The notes under the pieces: generated by a model
Database searches by the model: none
Seen by the model: the letters and a program-made list of their open reading frames with translations, nothing else
Told to the model about the DNA's origin: nothing
Made by a program: the position numbers and the translations under genes
Shown here: piece by piece, positions 52,649-61,374 of the stretch
Layout: each line of letters opens with the position of its first letter
How positions within the stretch are numbered: position 1 is the first letter of the stretch
DNA from: Gammaproteobacteria bacterium HGW-Gammaproteobacteria-11
GTDB taxonomy: Bacteria; Pseudomonadota; Gammaproteobacteria; Pseudomonadales; Pseudomonadaceae
NCBI GenBank assembly: GCA_002840055.1
Contig: PGZJ01000003.1
Coordinates: forward strand, 186,001 to 250,000
DNA: 64,000 nucleotides
Reading direction: 5' to 3'

Positions 52649-54010
52649 TTAGATCAACCACTGCGCCAACAAGCCAGCCAAAGCACAAAGCCCCAGCGTC
52701 TTCATCACCGACAATTTCAAACCAAACAGCAGCACCGCAGCACCGAGGGCAATGACAGCCGAAGGCCAGTCCAGCGCAGCATCAAAGCCTTCTGGCCAGA
52801 GCACGTGATAGCCAAAAAACAACGCCAGATTGAGGATCACGCCCACCACTGCGGCAGTAATCCCGGTCAGCGGCGCAGTAAAGCCCAGTTGGCCGTGGGT
52901 GGACTCCACCAGCGGGCCACCGCCGAGGATAAACAGGAAAGACGGCAGGAAGGTGAACCAGGTGACCAGCGTGGCCGCTACTGCGCCAGCCAGAAACGCC
53001 TGTTCCGGGCCAAACACTTCCAATACATAGCCGCCAACAAAGGCCACGAAAGCCACCACCATGATCAGCGGACCCGGCGTGGTTTCGCCCAGTGCCAGAC
53101 CATCAATCATGTGCGCCGGGGTTACCCAGCCATAACCACTGACGGCACCCTGGTAGACATAGGGCAAAACCGCGTAGGCACCACCAAAGGTGAGCAAGGC
53201 AGCTTTGGTAAAAAACCAGGCCATTTGCGTTAGCGTGCCGTCCCAGCCAAATAGCCCATATAGCGCCAGCATGGGCACCAGCCACAGCACTGCCCCGACT
53301 ACCACCAGGCGCGTCAACCGGGGCCAGGCAAAGCGCGCATGTTCCGGCGTTGGCGTATCGTCATCAATAACGGCTGCGCCATAGGATTTTTCCGTCGCCG
53401 CATGGCCGCCACCGGGCTGAAAGTACTGTGGCGCGTAGCGTCCACCCAGATAACCGGCCAAAGCGGCGCACAGCACAATCAGCGGGAAAGGCAAACGGAA
53501 TACAAAAATGCCGATAAAGGCGGCTGCCGCGATAGCCCACAACCAGGGGTTCTTCAGCGTTCTACTGCCGATGCGCCAGGCCGCCTGGAACACGATGGCC
53601 GTCACCGCGGGCTTGATGCCGTAGAAAATACCCGCCACCAGCGGCACATCGCCGTACGCGATATAGATCCAGGCCAGGGCAACCAGGATGAACAACGACG
53701 GCAAGACAAACAACACGCCAGCAACAATCCCGCCCCAGGTGCGGTGCAACAGCCAGCCGATATAAATGGCCAGCTGCTGCGCCTCAGGGCCTGGCAGCAA
53801 CATGCAGTAGTTCAGCGCATGCAGAAAACGCCGCTCGGAAATCCAGCGACGTTTCTCGACCAGTTCCTGATGCATGATCGCAATCTGCCCGGCCGGGCCA
53901 CCAAAGCTGATCAATCCCAGCTTCAGCCAGAACAGAAACGCCTGGTAAAAGGGCACGGGTGGCATCAGAGCGCCCTCTTCAACCTCGGCCAAACCCGGTT
54001 TGTCGTTCAT
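52649..54010 (-). CDS. chrA: Chromate efflux transporter, long-chain CHR family
   Basis: The 453-residue protein has two homologous CHR halves: GLISFGGPAGQIAIMHQELV then LNYCMLLPGPEAQQLAIYIG in the first, and ALLTFGGAYAVLPYV then LALGETTPGPLIMVVAFVAF in the second. It exports chromate, a toxic sulfate analogue that enters by sulfate uptake systems. The ATG at 54010 follows AAGGAA. It interrupts the stretch between the first ABC transporter and ssuE, on the opposite strand, and shares the ssuE upstream region. Confidence 0.9.
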   Translation of the reverse strand: MNDKPGLAEVEEGALMPPVPFYQAFLFWLKLGLISFGGPAGQIAIMHQELVEKRRWISERRFLHALNYCMLLPGPEAQQLAIYIGWLLHRTWGGIVAGVLFVLPSLFILVALAWIYIAYGDVPLVAGIFYGIKPAVTAIVFQAAWRIGSRTLKNPWLWAIAAAAFIGIFVFRLPFPLIVLCAALAGYLGGRYAPQYFQPGGGHAATEKSYGAAVIDDDTPTPEHARFAWPRLTRLVVVGAVLWLVPMLALYGLFGWDGTLTQMAWFFTKAALLTFGGAYAVLPYVYQGAVSGYGWVTPAHMIDGLALGETTPGPLIMVVAFVAFVGGYVLEVFGPEQAFLAGAVAATLVTWFTFLPSFLFILGGGPLVESTHGQLGFTAPLTGITAAVVGVILNLALFFGYHVLWPEGFDAALDWPSAVIALGAAVLLFGLKLSVMKTLGLCALAGLLAQWLI

Positions 54011-54068
54011 CAAGCTGTTCCTTGAATAGTGGATAGGCCAAGTAAATCACATTCCCCTATATGCTTTC

Positions 54069-54088
54069 TAAGAATATTAAAATTCTTA
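54069..54088. promoter_or_regulatory. Palindrome in the chrA-ssuE divergent region
   Basis: TAAGAAT-ATTAAA-ATTCTTA is a perfect 7-bp inverted repeat of the T-N11-A type bound by LysR regulators, 91 bp before ssuE and 59 bp from chrA. GGAATAAGAAT lies close by. CysB is a candidate. Confidence 0.5.
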
Positions 54089-54178
54089 AATGTGATTTAG
54101 AGGAATAAGAATACTTTGCTAGCTTAGCGCAACTGGCAGCAGATCGCTGCTCCCACTCATTGCTACAAGGAAGACCCC

Positions 54179-54763
54179 ATGCTGGTTGTGTCCATCGCGG
54201 GCAGTCCCAATCTGAAATCCCGCTCCGGGATTCTGCTGGATTATGCCCGCGGCAAATTACAGAAACAGGGCGTGGAGGTGGCACAGTTTCATATTCGCCA
54301 TTTCAATGCCGAGGATCTGCTCTATGCACGCTTTGACAGCCCACAGGTAGTGGAGCTGGCGGAGCAGGTAAACCGCGCCGACGGCCTGCTGATTGCCACG
54401 CCGGTATACAAGGCCTCGTTTTCCGGCGCCCTCAAGGTGCTGCTGGATCTGCTGCCAGAACGGGCTCTGGCGCACAAGGTGGTACTGCCTATCGCCACCG
54501 GTGGCAGCCACGCCCATATGCTGGCAGTGGATTACGCACTCAAGCCGGTATTGGGCGCGCTCAAGGCCCAGGAAATGCTGCAAGGCGTATTCGCCGAGGA
54601 CAGCCAGATTCAGTACGGCGAACCGGCGGTGCTCGAGGCGAATCTTAAAGCGCGACTGGATGAAGCCGTGGAGCACTTTGTCAGCGCCCTGGCACGCAGA
54701 CCCGCGCCGATAGATCCAAAAACCCTTAACGATCGCTTGATCAACGCTCGCTGGAGCATCTGA
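54179..54763 (+). CDS. ssuE: NADPH-dependent FMN reductase of alkanesulfonate cleavage
   Basis: The 194-residue flavodoxin-like reductase supplies FMNH2 to SsuD. It starts [21 protein letters not shown] with the flavin phosphate loop (SPNLKSRS), and has the [24 protein letters not shown] segment typical of SsuE. AAGGAAG lies before the ATG. It opens the ssuEADCBF operon. A second FMN reductase (msuE) is encoded at 61375, closer to a different oxygenase. Confidence 0.93.
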   Translation: MLVVSIAGSPNLKSRSGILLDYARGKLQKQGVEVAQFHIRHFNAEDLLYARFDSPQVVELAEQVNRADGLLIATPVYKASFSGALKVLLDLLPERALAHKVVLPIATGGSHAHMLAVDYALKPVLGALKAQEMLQGVFAEDSQIQYGEPAVLEANLKARLDEAVEHFVSALARRPAPIDPKTLNDRLINARWSI

Positions 54764-54847
54764 ACCCGCCCTTTAGGGCAATAACCCGCCTTACTCTCCC
54801 GCCAACGGGTCAGCAGGTTTCCAACACTCAAAGCAAAGGAAGAGACC

Positions 54848-55813
54848 ATGAGCTCAACTACTTTGCGCCGGGGATTGGCAGCCGTTCTGGCCGCCACAAT
54901 TTCCCTAGGCGCTATTACCCACGCCGCTGCCGACACCCTGCGTATCGGTTATCAGAAATATGGCACCCTGGTGCTGCTGCGCGCCGACGGCGGACTTGAT
55001 CGTCGCCTCGCCGAGCGCGGTATCGAGGTTCGCTGGACCGAGTTTCCCGCTGGTCCGCAACTGCTAGAAGGCCTGAATGTCGGCTCGGTCGACTTCGGCA
55101 CTACCGGTGAAACCCCGCCGGTGTTCGCCCAGGCTGCCGGTGCTGACCTGCTTTACGTCGCCCACGAGCCACCCGCGCCGCTGAGCGAGGCGATTCTGGT
55201 GCCCAAGGATTCTCCACTGCAAAGCGTTGCCGATCTGAGGGGCAAGAAAGTCGCCTTCAACAAAGGCTCCAACGTTCACTATCTGCTGGTACGCGCACTG
55301 GAAGAAGCCGGACTGAGCATTACTGATGTAACGCCGATCTACCTGGCTCCGGCTGACGCCCGAGCCGCGTTCGAACGTGGCAGCGTAGATGCCTGGGTTA
55401 TCTGGGACCCCTTCCAGGCCGCCGCCGAACAGCAGCTTGAGGCCCGTGAACTGGCTAACGGTACAGGCCTGGTCAATAACCATCAATTTTATCTCTCGAC
55501 CCGCGATTACGCTGACAACAACCCTGAAGTGATACAGATACTGGTGGAAGAAATTTCCCGCATCGGTGACTGGACATTGGCCAATGCAGATGCGGCCGCC
55601 GAGCAGGTTGCGCCTTTGCTCGGGCTCAGCCATGAGATCACCAAGACCGCGCTCGAGCGCCAAGGCTATGGCACGCGCCTGATTTCACCCGAGGTAGTGG
55701 AAGCACAGCAAAAAATTGCTGACACCTTCTTTGAACTGAATTTGATCCCGAAAGAACTGACCATCAGTGAAGTGATCTGGACAGCACCTGCCAACCTGGC
55801 CACAGCACCCTGA
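54848..55813 (+). CDS. ssuA: Aliphatic sulfonate-binding periplasmic protein
   Basis: The 321-residue precursor has a signal peptide (residues 1-28, ...HAAADTL) and the motifs RIGYQKYGTLVLLRADGG, EFPAGPQLLEGLNVGSVDFG and YLAPADARAAFERGSVDAWV. It delivers sulfonates to SsuBC. AGGAAG precedes the ATG. An intercistronic hairpin follows at 55829, which may raise SsuA levels relative to downstream genes. Confidence 0.94.
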   Translation: MSSTTLRRGLAAVLAATISLGAITHAAADTLRIGYQKYGTLVLLRADGGLDRRLAERGIEVRWTEFPAGPQLLEGLNVGSVDFGTTGETPPVFAQAAGADLLYVAHEPPAPLSEAILVPKDSPLQSVADLRGKKVAFNKGSNVHYLLVRALEEAGLSITDVTPIYLAPADARAAFERGSVDAWVIWDPFQAAAEQQLEARELANGTGLVNNHQFYLSTRDYADNNPEVIQILVEEISRIGDWTLANADAAAEQVAPLLGLSHEITKTALERQGYGTRLISPEVVEAQQKIADTFFELNLIPKELTISEVIWTAPANLATAP

Positions 55814-55828
55814 TTTTTTGGAACACAC

Positions 55829-55850
55829 ACCTGCCCAGCCTTGGGCAGGT
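55829..55850 (+). other. Intercistronic hairpin between ssuA and ssuD
   Basis: ACCTGCCCA-GCCT-TGGGCAGGT is a perfect 9-bp stem 15 bp after the ssuA stop, without a T-run. Such stems after binding-protein genes often block 3' exonucleases and favour the upstream product. Confidence 0.55.
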
Positions 55851-55885
55851 CACCCCCTTGCATGACACATGAAGGAGACCACTCC

Positions 55886-57052
55886 ATGTCACTAAAAGAA
55901 AACGCGTCGCTGAACATTTTCTGGTTCCTGCCCACCCATGGCGATGGGCGTTACCTGGGTACGTCGTTCGGCGCCCGCGCAGTCGACCACAGCTACCTGC
56001 AACAGATCGCCCAGGCCGCTGACAAGCTTGGCTTTGGCGGCGTACTGATCCCGACCGGACGCTCCTGCGAAGACTCGTGGCTGGTGGCTGCATCACTGAT
56101 CCCAGTTACCCAGCGGCTGAAGTTTCTGGTCGCGCTACGCCCCGGGATCATTTCCCCGACCGTGGCTGCACGCCAGGCCTCAACCCTTGATCGTCTCTCC
56201 AATGGCAGGGCGCTGTTCAATCTGGTTACCGGTGGTGACCCGGACGAGCTGGCTGGCGACGGCCTGAACCTCACCCACGAAGAGCGTTACGAAGCCTCGG
56301 TCGAGTTCACCCGAATCTGGCGCCGCGTACTGGAAGGCGAGAACGTCGATTACGACGGCAAACACATTCAGGTCAAGGGTGCGAAGCTCTTGTATCCACC
56401 TGTGCAACAGCCGCGTCCGCCGCTGTACTTCGGTGGCTCATCGGAAGCCGCCCAGGATCTGGCCGCAGAGCAGGTCGAGATGTACCTGACTTGGGGTGAG
56501 CCGCCGGAGGCAGTACGCGAGAAAATCGAACAGGTCCGCGAGAAGGCCGCCAAGCTCGGCCGCACGGTGCGCTTTGGTATCCGCCTGCATGTGATCGTAC
56601 GGGAAACCAACGAAGAGGCCTGGCAGGCAGCGGACAAACTGATTGCCCATGTGGATGAGGACACGATTGCCAGGGCCCAAGCCTCCCTCGCCCGTTTCGA
56701 CTCGGTCGGTCAGCAGCGTATGGCGGCCCTGCACGGTGGCAGCAAGGACAACCTTGAAGTCAGTCCGAACCTCTGGGCCGGCGTCGGTCTGGTAAGGGGT
56801 GGTGCAGGTACCGCACTGGTCGGTGATGGCCCCACAGTAGCCGCGCGGGTACAGGAGTATGCCGACCTGGGCATCGACACCTTTATCTTCTCCGGGTATC
56901 CGCATCTGGAAGAGTCCTACCGCGTCGCCGAGCTGCTGTTTCCACATCTGAATATTGCCCTGCCCGAACAACCGGCGGGCGCCCAGTACGTCAGCCCCTT
57001 CGGTGAAATGGTCGCTAATGACATTCTGCCCAAAGCTGCGGCACAGAGCTGA
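55886..57052 (+). CDS. ssuD: FMNH2-dependent alkanesulfonate monooxygenase
   Basis: This luciferase-fold enzyme splits alkanesulfonates into aldehyde and sulfite using FMNH2 from SsuE. The 388-residue protein begins [20 protein letters not shown] and has [27 protein letters not shown]-like strand [20 protein letters not shown] and the mobile-loop region [16 protein letters not shown]. Length is close to E. coli SsuD (381). AAGGAG lies before the ATG at 55886. Confidence 0.95.
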   Translation: MSLKENASLNIFWFLPTHGDGRYLGTSFGARAVDHSYLQQIAQAADKLGFGGVLIPTGRSCEDSWLVAASLIPVTQRLKFLVALRPGIISPTVAARQASTLDRLSNGRALFNLVTGGDPDELAGDGLNLTHEERYEASVEFTRIWRRVLEGENVDYDGKHIQVKGAKLLYPPVQQPRPPLYFGGSSEAAQDLAAEQVEMYLTWGEPPEAVREKIEQVREKAAKLGRTVRFGIRLHVIVRETNEEAWQAADKLIAHVDEDTIARAQASLARFDSVGQQRMAALHGGSKDNLEVSPNLWAGVGLVRGGAGTALVGDGPTVAARVQEYADLGIDTFIFSGYPHLEESYRVAELLFPHLNIALPEQPAGAQYVSPFGEMVANDILPKAAAQS

Positions 57053-57059
57053 GGGACGA

Positions 57060-57848
57060 ATGATGAGCAAACAGACCCAATGGCTCGAACGCCTGGCACC
57101 CTTCGTGCTGCCGGTACTGCTGCTGAGCATCTGGCAACTGTCGGTCAGCACTGGCTGGTTATCCAGCCGCATTCTGCCAGCACCCAGCGCAGTGGTAGCT
57201 GCTGGCTGGGGCTTACTGTCCAGTGGCGAGATCTGGCAACACCTGGCGATCAGCAGCTGGCGGGCCGTAACCGGACTAGCGATCGGGGGTGGCCTCGGCT
57301 TGGTCCTGGGCTTCATCTCGGGGCTCTCACGCTGGGGCGAACGCTTTCTCGACAGCTCGGTGCAGATGATCCGCAACATCCCCCATCTGGCGCTGATTCC
57401 ACTGGTGATACTGTGGTTCGGTATCGATGAGTCGGCAAAAATATTTCTGGTCGCATTGGGTAGCCTGTTCCCGATCTACCTGAACACCTATCACGGCATC
57501 CGCAACGTTGACCGTGGCCTGGTGGAGATGTCGCGCAGCTATGGTCTGTCCGGCTTTGCCCTGTTCTGGCAGGTCATCCTCCCCGGTGCCCTGCCCTCGA
57601 TCCTGGTCGGCCTGCGCTTTGCCCTGGGCTTCATGTGGCTAACGCTGATCGTCGCCGAGACCATTTCCGCCAGCTCCGGTATTGGCTACCTGGCAATGAA
57701 CGCACGCGAGTTTCTGCAAACCGATGTCGTTGTTCTGGCCATTGTGCTCTATGCCCTGCTGGGCAAACTGGCCGACAGTGGCGCACGGCTGCTTGAACGT
57801 ATCTGGCTGCGCTGGCATCCGGCTTACCAAAAGGAGGGTCGAGCATGA
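57060..57848 (+). CDS. ssuC: Aliphatic sulfonate ABC permease
   Basis: The 262-residue membrane protein has six hydrophobic segments and the ATPase-docking EAA loop ([20 protein letters not shown]). It starts at one of two adjacent ATGs after GAGGG, 7 bp past the ssuD stop, and overlaps ssuB by 4 bp (ATGA). It forms the sulfonate importer with SsuA and SsuB. Confidence 0.93.
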   Translation: MMSKQTQWLERLAPFVLPVLLLSIWQLSVSTGWLSSRILPAPSAVVAAGWGLLSSGEIWQHLAISSWRAVTGLAIGGGLGLVLGFISGLSRWGERFLDSSVQMIRNIPHLALIPLVILWFGIDESAKIFLVALGSLFPIYLNTYHGIRNVDRGLVEMSRSYGLSGFALFWQVILPGALPSILVGLRFALGFMWLTLIVAETISASSGIGYLAMNAREFLQTDVVVLAIVLYALLGKLADSGARLLERIWLRWHPAYQKEGRA

Positions 57849-58651
57849 CCGCCCAGCACCCCCCCCGCCTGAAAAACGGTATACCGCTGACCGTTCGTGG
57901 CCTGAGCAAGTCCTTCGGTGAACTGCAGGTACTGAAGAATGTCGACCTGCAAGTACCGGCCGGCCAGTTCATTGCCGTGGTCGGTCGCAGCGGTTGCGGC
58001 AAGAGCACCCTGCTGCGCCTGCTGGCCGGTCTGGACCAAGCCAGCGGCGGTGAACTGCTGGCCGGAAACGGCACCCTGGCAGACAACCGCGCGGATACCC
58101 GGCTGATGTTTCAGGACTCGCGCCTGCTGCCCTGGAAAAAGGTCATTGCCAACGTCGGCCTCGGACTCAAGGGTGACTGGCGCCCCAAGGCGCTGGAAGC
58201 ACTGGAAGCCGTGGGCCTCTCGGACAAGGCAGACAAGTGGCCCGCCACGCTGTCCGGCGGGCAGAAGCAACGTGTCGCCCTGGCCCGCGCGCTGATTCAC
58301 CAACCTCGCCTGCTCCTGCTGGATGAGCCGCTCGGCGCCCTGGATGCGCTGACGCGAATTGAAATGCAGCACCTGATCGAAAGCCTCTGGCAGAAACACG
58401 GTTTCACCGTCCTCCTGGTAACCCATGACGTCAGTGAGGCGGTGGCTGTGGCCGATCGGGTCATCCTTATCGAGGAAGGCGAAATCGGCCTGGACCTGAA
58501 GATCGATGTACCCCGGCCTCGTGCCCATGGCTCGTTCCAGCTCGGGCAACTTGAAGCCCAGGTGCTGGACCGGGTACTGGCCAAACCGGCACTGCCGGAC
58601 AAACCGGAAAAAGTCTCACCTCTACCCACGCAACTGCGCTGGGCCAATTGA
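57845..58651 (+). CDS. ssuB: Aliphatic sulfonate ABC ATPase
   Basis: The 268-residue ATPase has Walker [12 protein letters not shown]-loop [14 protein letters not shown], signature [15 protein letters not shown], Walker [16 protein letters not shown] and switch His in [14 protein letters not shown]-terminal extension ([20 protein letters not shown]) is common in SsuB. It overlaps ssuC and is followed 38 bp later by ssuF. Confidence 0.95.
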   Translation: MTAQHPPRLKNGIPLTVRGLSKSFGELQVLKNVDLQVPAGQFIAVVGRSGCGKSTLLRLLAGLDQASGGELLAGNGTLADNRADTRLMFQDSRLLPWKKVIANVGLGLKGDWRPKALEALEAVGLSDKADKWPATLSGGQKQRVALARALIHQPRLLLLDEPLGALDALTRIEMQHLIESLWQKHGFTVLLVTHDVSEAVAVADRVILIEEGEIGLDLKIDVPRPRAHGSFQLGQLEAQVLDRVLAKPALPDKPEKVSPLPTQLRWAN

Positions 58652-58689
58652 TTCAAGCTCGTTAACCGAAAACCAGAAGGAAGTGCATC

Positions 58690-58905
58690 ATGACCATTAA
58701 AGCGATCAACGTACGCAATCAGTTCAAAGGCCACATCAAGGAAGTCATTCGCGGCGACGTCCTCTCGGAAATCGACGTCCAGACCGCCGCCGGTATCGTC
58801 ACGTCAGTCATCACCACCCGCTCGGTCGACGAACTCGACCTGAAGGTCGGCTCTGAAGTCATTGCCTTTGTGAAATCCACCGAGGTGTCTATCGCCAAGC
58901 TGTAA
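58690..58905 (+). CDS. ssuF: TOBE-domain molybdopterin-binding-like protein SsuF
   Basis: The 71-residue protein is a single TOBE/Mop domain (MTIKAINVRNQFKGHIKEVI; VTSVITTRSVDELDLKVGSE). SsuF is needed for sulfonate use in Pseudomonas putida although its exact role is unsettled; Mop domains bind oxyanions such as molybdate. AGAAGGAA lies before the ATG. It is the last gene of the ssu operon and an insertion-sequence remnant begins 24 bp later. Confidence 0.93.
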   Translation: MTIKAINVRNQFKGHIKEVIRGDVLSEIDVQTAAGIVTSVITTRSVDELDLKVGSEVIAFVKSTEVSIAKL

Positions 58906-58915
58906 AGCCTGTCAG

Positions 58916-58950
58916 GCCAGTGCAGCGGGTTAGTTCAGCGTCGCACTGGC
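58916..58950. repeat. Inverted repeat at the ssuF / IS-remnant junction
   Basis: GCCAGTGC (58916-58923) pairs with GCACTGGC (58943-58950). It straddles the end of the truncated transposase frame, so it may be the old ssuF terminator into which the remnant is joined, or part of the breakpoint. Confidence 0.5.
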
Positions 58951-59433
58951 TTCCCTCACCATGTGAGTAAGCGCTTTCTGCATGTGCTGGATACGGGCGG
59001 CAGAGTAATCCAAATGCCGTTCCCTCAAGCGTAGGTAGCTACGTAAAGCAGCGATCTCACGATCCGGATGAAAACTTGCACGGAGCAAGCCGCAGGCATG
59101 CAGGCGCTGAATCCATTGCGCGTCATTAACGTCGGTCTTGCAACCAGGAACGGCTCGAGCATCGCGGGCGTTGGCCAATACGACGTGCAAACCGGGGCTT
59201 TCCAGAATCTCGTAGACGGGAATCCAGTACACCCCCGTGGACTCCATTGCTACGGTAGTAACCCCGATTGAACCTTGCACTCGAGTTCAGCTGTGAACGC
59301 TCTAAACGTTCGCACAGGTTGCTCAGCAAGGTCGGCTGGGACCGCCACGACATGGAAGCGAGACCCGATCTATGCCGGCTGCGTGGTCGTTGATGACCGG
59401 TAAACCGTTACGTACTGAGTTGAGCTTCTTCAT
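58930..59433 (-). pseudogene. Decayed IS110-family transposase fragment
   Basis: Reading left from an ATG at 59433 (MKKLNSVRNGLPVINDHAAG) the frame fits the N-terminus of an IS110-type DEDD transposase. It is broken after GID by a probable 2-base loss, continues in another frame as GSRFHVVAVPADLAEQPV, and shifts again near 59275 before the long intact part VTTVAMESTGVYWIPVYEIL ... KTDVNDAQWIQRLHACGLL. The frame stops soon after MQKALTHM in sequence unlike the family, so the C-terminal half is missing. No terminal repeats are expected in this family; the element is dead. Confidence 0.85.
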
Positions 59434-59740
59434 GAGAATCCTCCAGCAAAGAAGTACTGGACGGGGACTCGGATCAGATCACATTCCTAAACGGGGTCGC
59501 CAAAAGACGCTACCAATAACGGGTCCGCAGCTTCCCCTGGATAATGTTTTTGACGGGGACTAAGCCTCCAAAGAGCTAACGATCACTGTCCAGCAAAAGA
59601 GATCTAGCTGGGACTCACCAGAGCGGAAGTGTTTCTAATCTAGTGGGCCGCGGAGCGCCGGGGAGGCGGTTTTTTAGAATCAACGCAGCAGGGCCAACCC
59701 ACATCCTGCCGCAGCCAATTTCCTGATCTTCTCCGCCTGA
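59434..59740. other. Non-coding stretch, probably remains of the IS upstream end
   Basis: No gene is supported. The direct repeat GACGGGGACT occurs at 59460 and 59552, and the sequence directly before the broken transposase start is likely the old IS leader. Near 59650 a GC-rich tract (CCGC...GGCGG) runs into TTTTTT on the plus strand, a weak terminator-like shape. The rightmost 60 bp border the flavoprotein gene's stop. Confidence 0.5.
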
Positions 59741-60985
59741 TTACCCGTGCTTAGAGCCACCGCCAATCTGCCAGACATAGGGCGGTTCGGTGCCGTTGAT
59801 TTCCCAGTCGCCGATGATCCGTTCCTTGTAGATCAGCGGGTTGTGGGAGGCAGCGGTGCGGGCGTTGCGCCAGTGGCGGTCGAGGGCTTTGCTGGTGCTG
59901 GTGGCCGAGGCGCTAAGGGCGTTGAAAAGGTCGCTGGTTGCGCGCAGCACTAAGTCGGCGATTACCACCTGGCCTTGGGCGGACTCCAGTTCGGCGGCGA
60001 TATTGGCGTTCCGTTCGGCTTCGGCGTTTTGGCCGAAGTGGCTTTCGTACGCCAGTTGCGAGGCCGCAGCCGCTCGCAGTGCGGTGGCTTCGGCGGCGTA
60101 GACCTGGGCCGAGGCCTTGCCGACCACTTGCTGCACCTGGGCATCCTGGCTGACCTGGCTGGCGTTGCCTGTGCTGAAGATGCGAGTGCGCTTGCGCACT
60201 TCGTCGCTGAAGTCGCGCAGGGCGGCGCGGCCCGAGCCCGCCAGTACGGCCAACAACACCAGTTGGTAGAAGGCTGTCTGGTATTTGAAGCGGGTAGCGA
60301 AGTCGAGCAAGTTGTCGTCCTCGACCACAGCGTTGACAAACACCGAGGTGCCGCTGCCGGTGGTGCGCTGGCCAAAGCCGTCCCAGTCGTCGCTTTGCTG
60401 GATGCCCGGTTGGTGCACACGCACGGCAGCAATCACGTCGCTGCCGCTGTCATCACGCTGGGCATAGAGGTCGATCCAGTCGGCGAAGATGCTCCCCGTG
60501 CTGTAGTACTTGGTGCCGTTAACCACCCACTGGTCGCCTAGGCGCGAAACGCGAGTACCGACTTGGCCGATCTTGACGCTGCCGACTTCGGTCCAGGCAT
60601 TGCCCACCAGCTCGCCGTCGACAAAGCGCTTGAACCAGGTGTCCTGCGGGGCACTGGCGTGAGCGTTGAGGCGGTCTTCGACAAAGGCGAAGTGGCCGCG
60701 CAGGGCTTGCGTCACGTTGGAGTCGGCTTCGGCCAGTTCGATCAACAGTTGCAGCAGCTGCGGCAGCGACGCGCCGGCGCCACCGAATTGCACGGGTACG
60801 CGCACGGCGCCAAAGCCGGCTTCCTTCAGCCATTTAATCGGTTCAAAGGGCAGGCTTCGGGTTTGTTCGCGCTCCAGCGCGCCGGCGGCGATGCGCGCAA
60901 AGATCGAGCGAAAGCGTTCGGCCAGTGCTTGGTAGTCAGTGCCGGTGGCAAGCGCGTTTGGTAGATGCTGTTGCTGTGCGGTCAT
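59741..60985 (-). CDS. SfnB/DszC-type flavoprotein monooxygenase, second copy
   Basis: The 414-residue acyl-CoA-dehydrogenase-fold protein is of the DszC/SfnB oxygenase kind: N-terminal helices (FGAVRVPVQFGGAGASLPQL), beta domain (GQWVV-like RLGDQWVVNGTKYYSTGSIF; DDWDGFGQRTTGSGTSVF) and C-terminal bundle (STSKALDRHWRNARTAASHN). AAGGAG precedes the ATG. It is only distantly similar to the protein at 46744, so this is not a recent duplicate. It is divergent from msuE-sfnG and has its own sigma-54 promoter, pointing to joint control with dimethylsulfone use. Confidence 0.85.
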   Translation of the reverse strand: MTAQQQHLPNALATGTDYQALAERFRSIFARIAAGALEREQTRSLPFEPIKWLKEAGFGAVRVPVQFGGAGASLPQLLQLLIELAEADSNVTQALRGHFAFVEDRLNAHASAPQDTWFKRFVDGELVGNAWTEVGSVKIGQVGTRVSRLGDQWVVNGTKYYSTGSIFADWIDLYAQRDDSGSDVIAAVRVHQPGIQQSDDWDGFGQRTTGSGTSVFVNAVVEDDNLLDFATRFKYQTAFYQLVLLAVLAGSGRAALRDFSDEVRKRTRIFSTGNASQVSQDAQVQQVVGKASAQVYAAEATALRAAAASQLAYESHFGQNAEAERNANIAAELESAQGQVVIADLVLRATSDLFNALSASATSTSKALDRHWRNARTAASHNPLIYKERIIGDWEINGTEPPYVWQIGGGSKHG

Positions 60986-61050
60986 GGTATGGCTCCTTCA
61001 GTTAGCAGTAAGACGAGCAGACACTTTGGGCTGCTGTTGATTGCTAATAC

Positions 61051-61066
61051 TGCAAAGGCCGTGCCT
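61051..61066 (-). promoter_or_regulatory. Sigma-54 promoter for the SfnB-like gene
   Basis: The minus strand reads AGGCACGGCCTTTGCA, matching TGGCACGnnnnTTGCW at all fixed positions except the first. The start would be near 61040, about 55 bp before the ATG. Confidence 0.7.
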
Positions 61067-61140
61067 GGCGCTGTAAGCCACGATAAATAGAGGCTGCAGC
61101 GATTTTCGTGTGCTTTGCGGCTGTCGCTAGTCGGGCAACT

Positions 61141-61233
61141 TGTTGAAGCACTGACTGCTCAGCAACAGCGCGCTGCTGCGCGCCAAAGTCCGCCCTCTAG
61201 CGCAGCTGTTGGCCGTGCAACAGTTGATCAACA
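61141..61233. promoter_or_regulatory. Candidate shared activator-binding region between two sigma-54 promoters
   Basis: The 389-bp gene-free gap 60986-61374 holds two outward-facing sigma-54 promoters and, between them, repeated TGTTG/CAACA words: 61141 with 61163, 61207 with 61218, and CAACA again at 61229. The perfect palindrome GTTGATCAAC lies at 61223-61232. These sit 75-195 bp upstream of each start, a suitable distance for an SfnR-type activator. Confidence 0.45.
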
Positions 61234-61307
61234 GTCTGTCCGCTGCGGGGCATCGCGCTGCGCCGTATAAATCTGATAACTGTATGAATTATATAGGAAA
61301 TTAAGTT

Positions 61308-61323
61308 TGGCACGGTTACTGCT
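61308..61323 (+). promoter_or_regulatory. Sigma-54 promoter of msuE-sfnG
   Basis: TGGCACGGTTACTGCT matches the -24/-12 consensus with one change (C for the first T of TTGC). The start would be near 61335, 40 bp before msuE. Confidence 0.72.
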
Positions 61324-61374
61324 TAGTCCCTTGTGCAGATGCCACGGTGGCCTCTGCCGTGATGAGGACGGGCA

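Noticed and set aside
54130-54150. A sigma-54 promoter upstream of ssuE (TGGCAGCAGATCGCT)
   Set aside because: The spacing between GG and GC is one base short, which abolishes sigma-54 recognition in known promoters.
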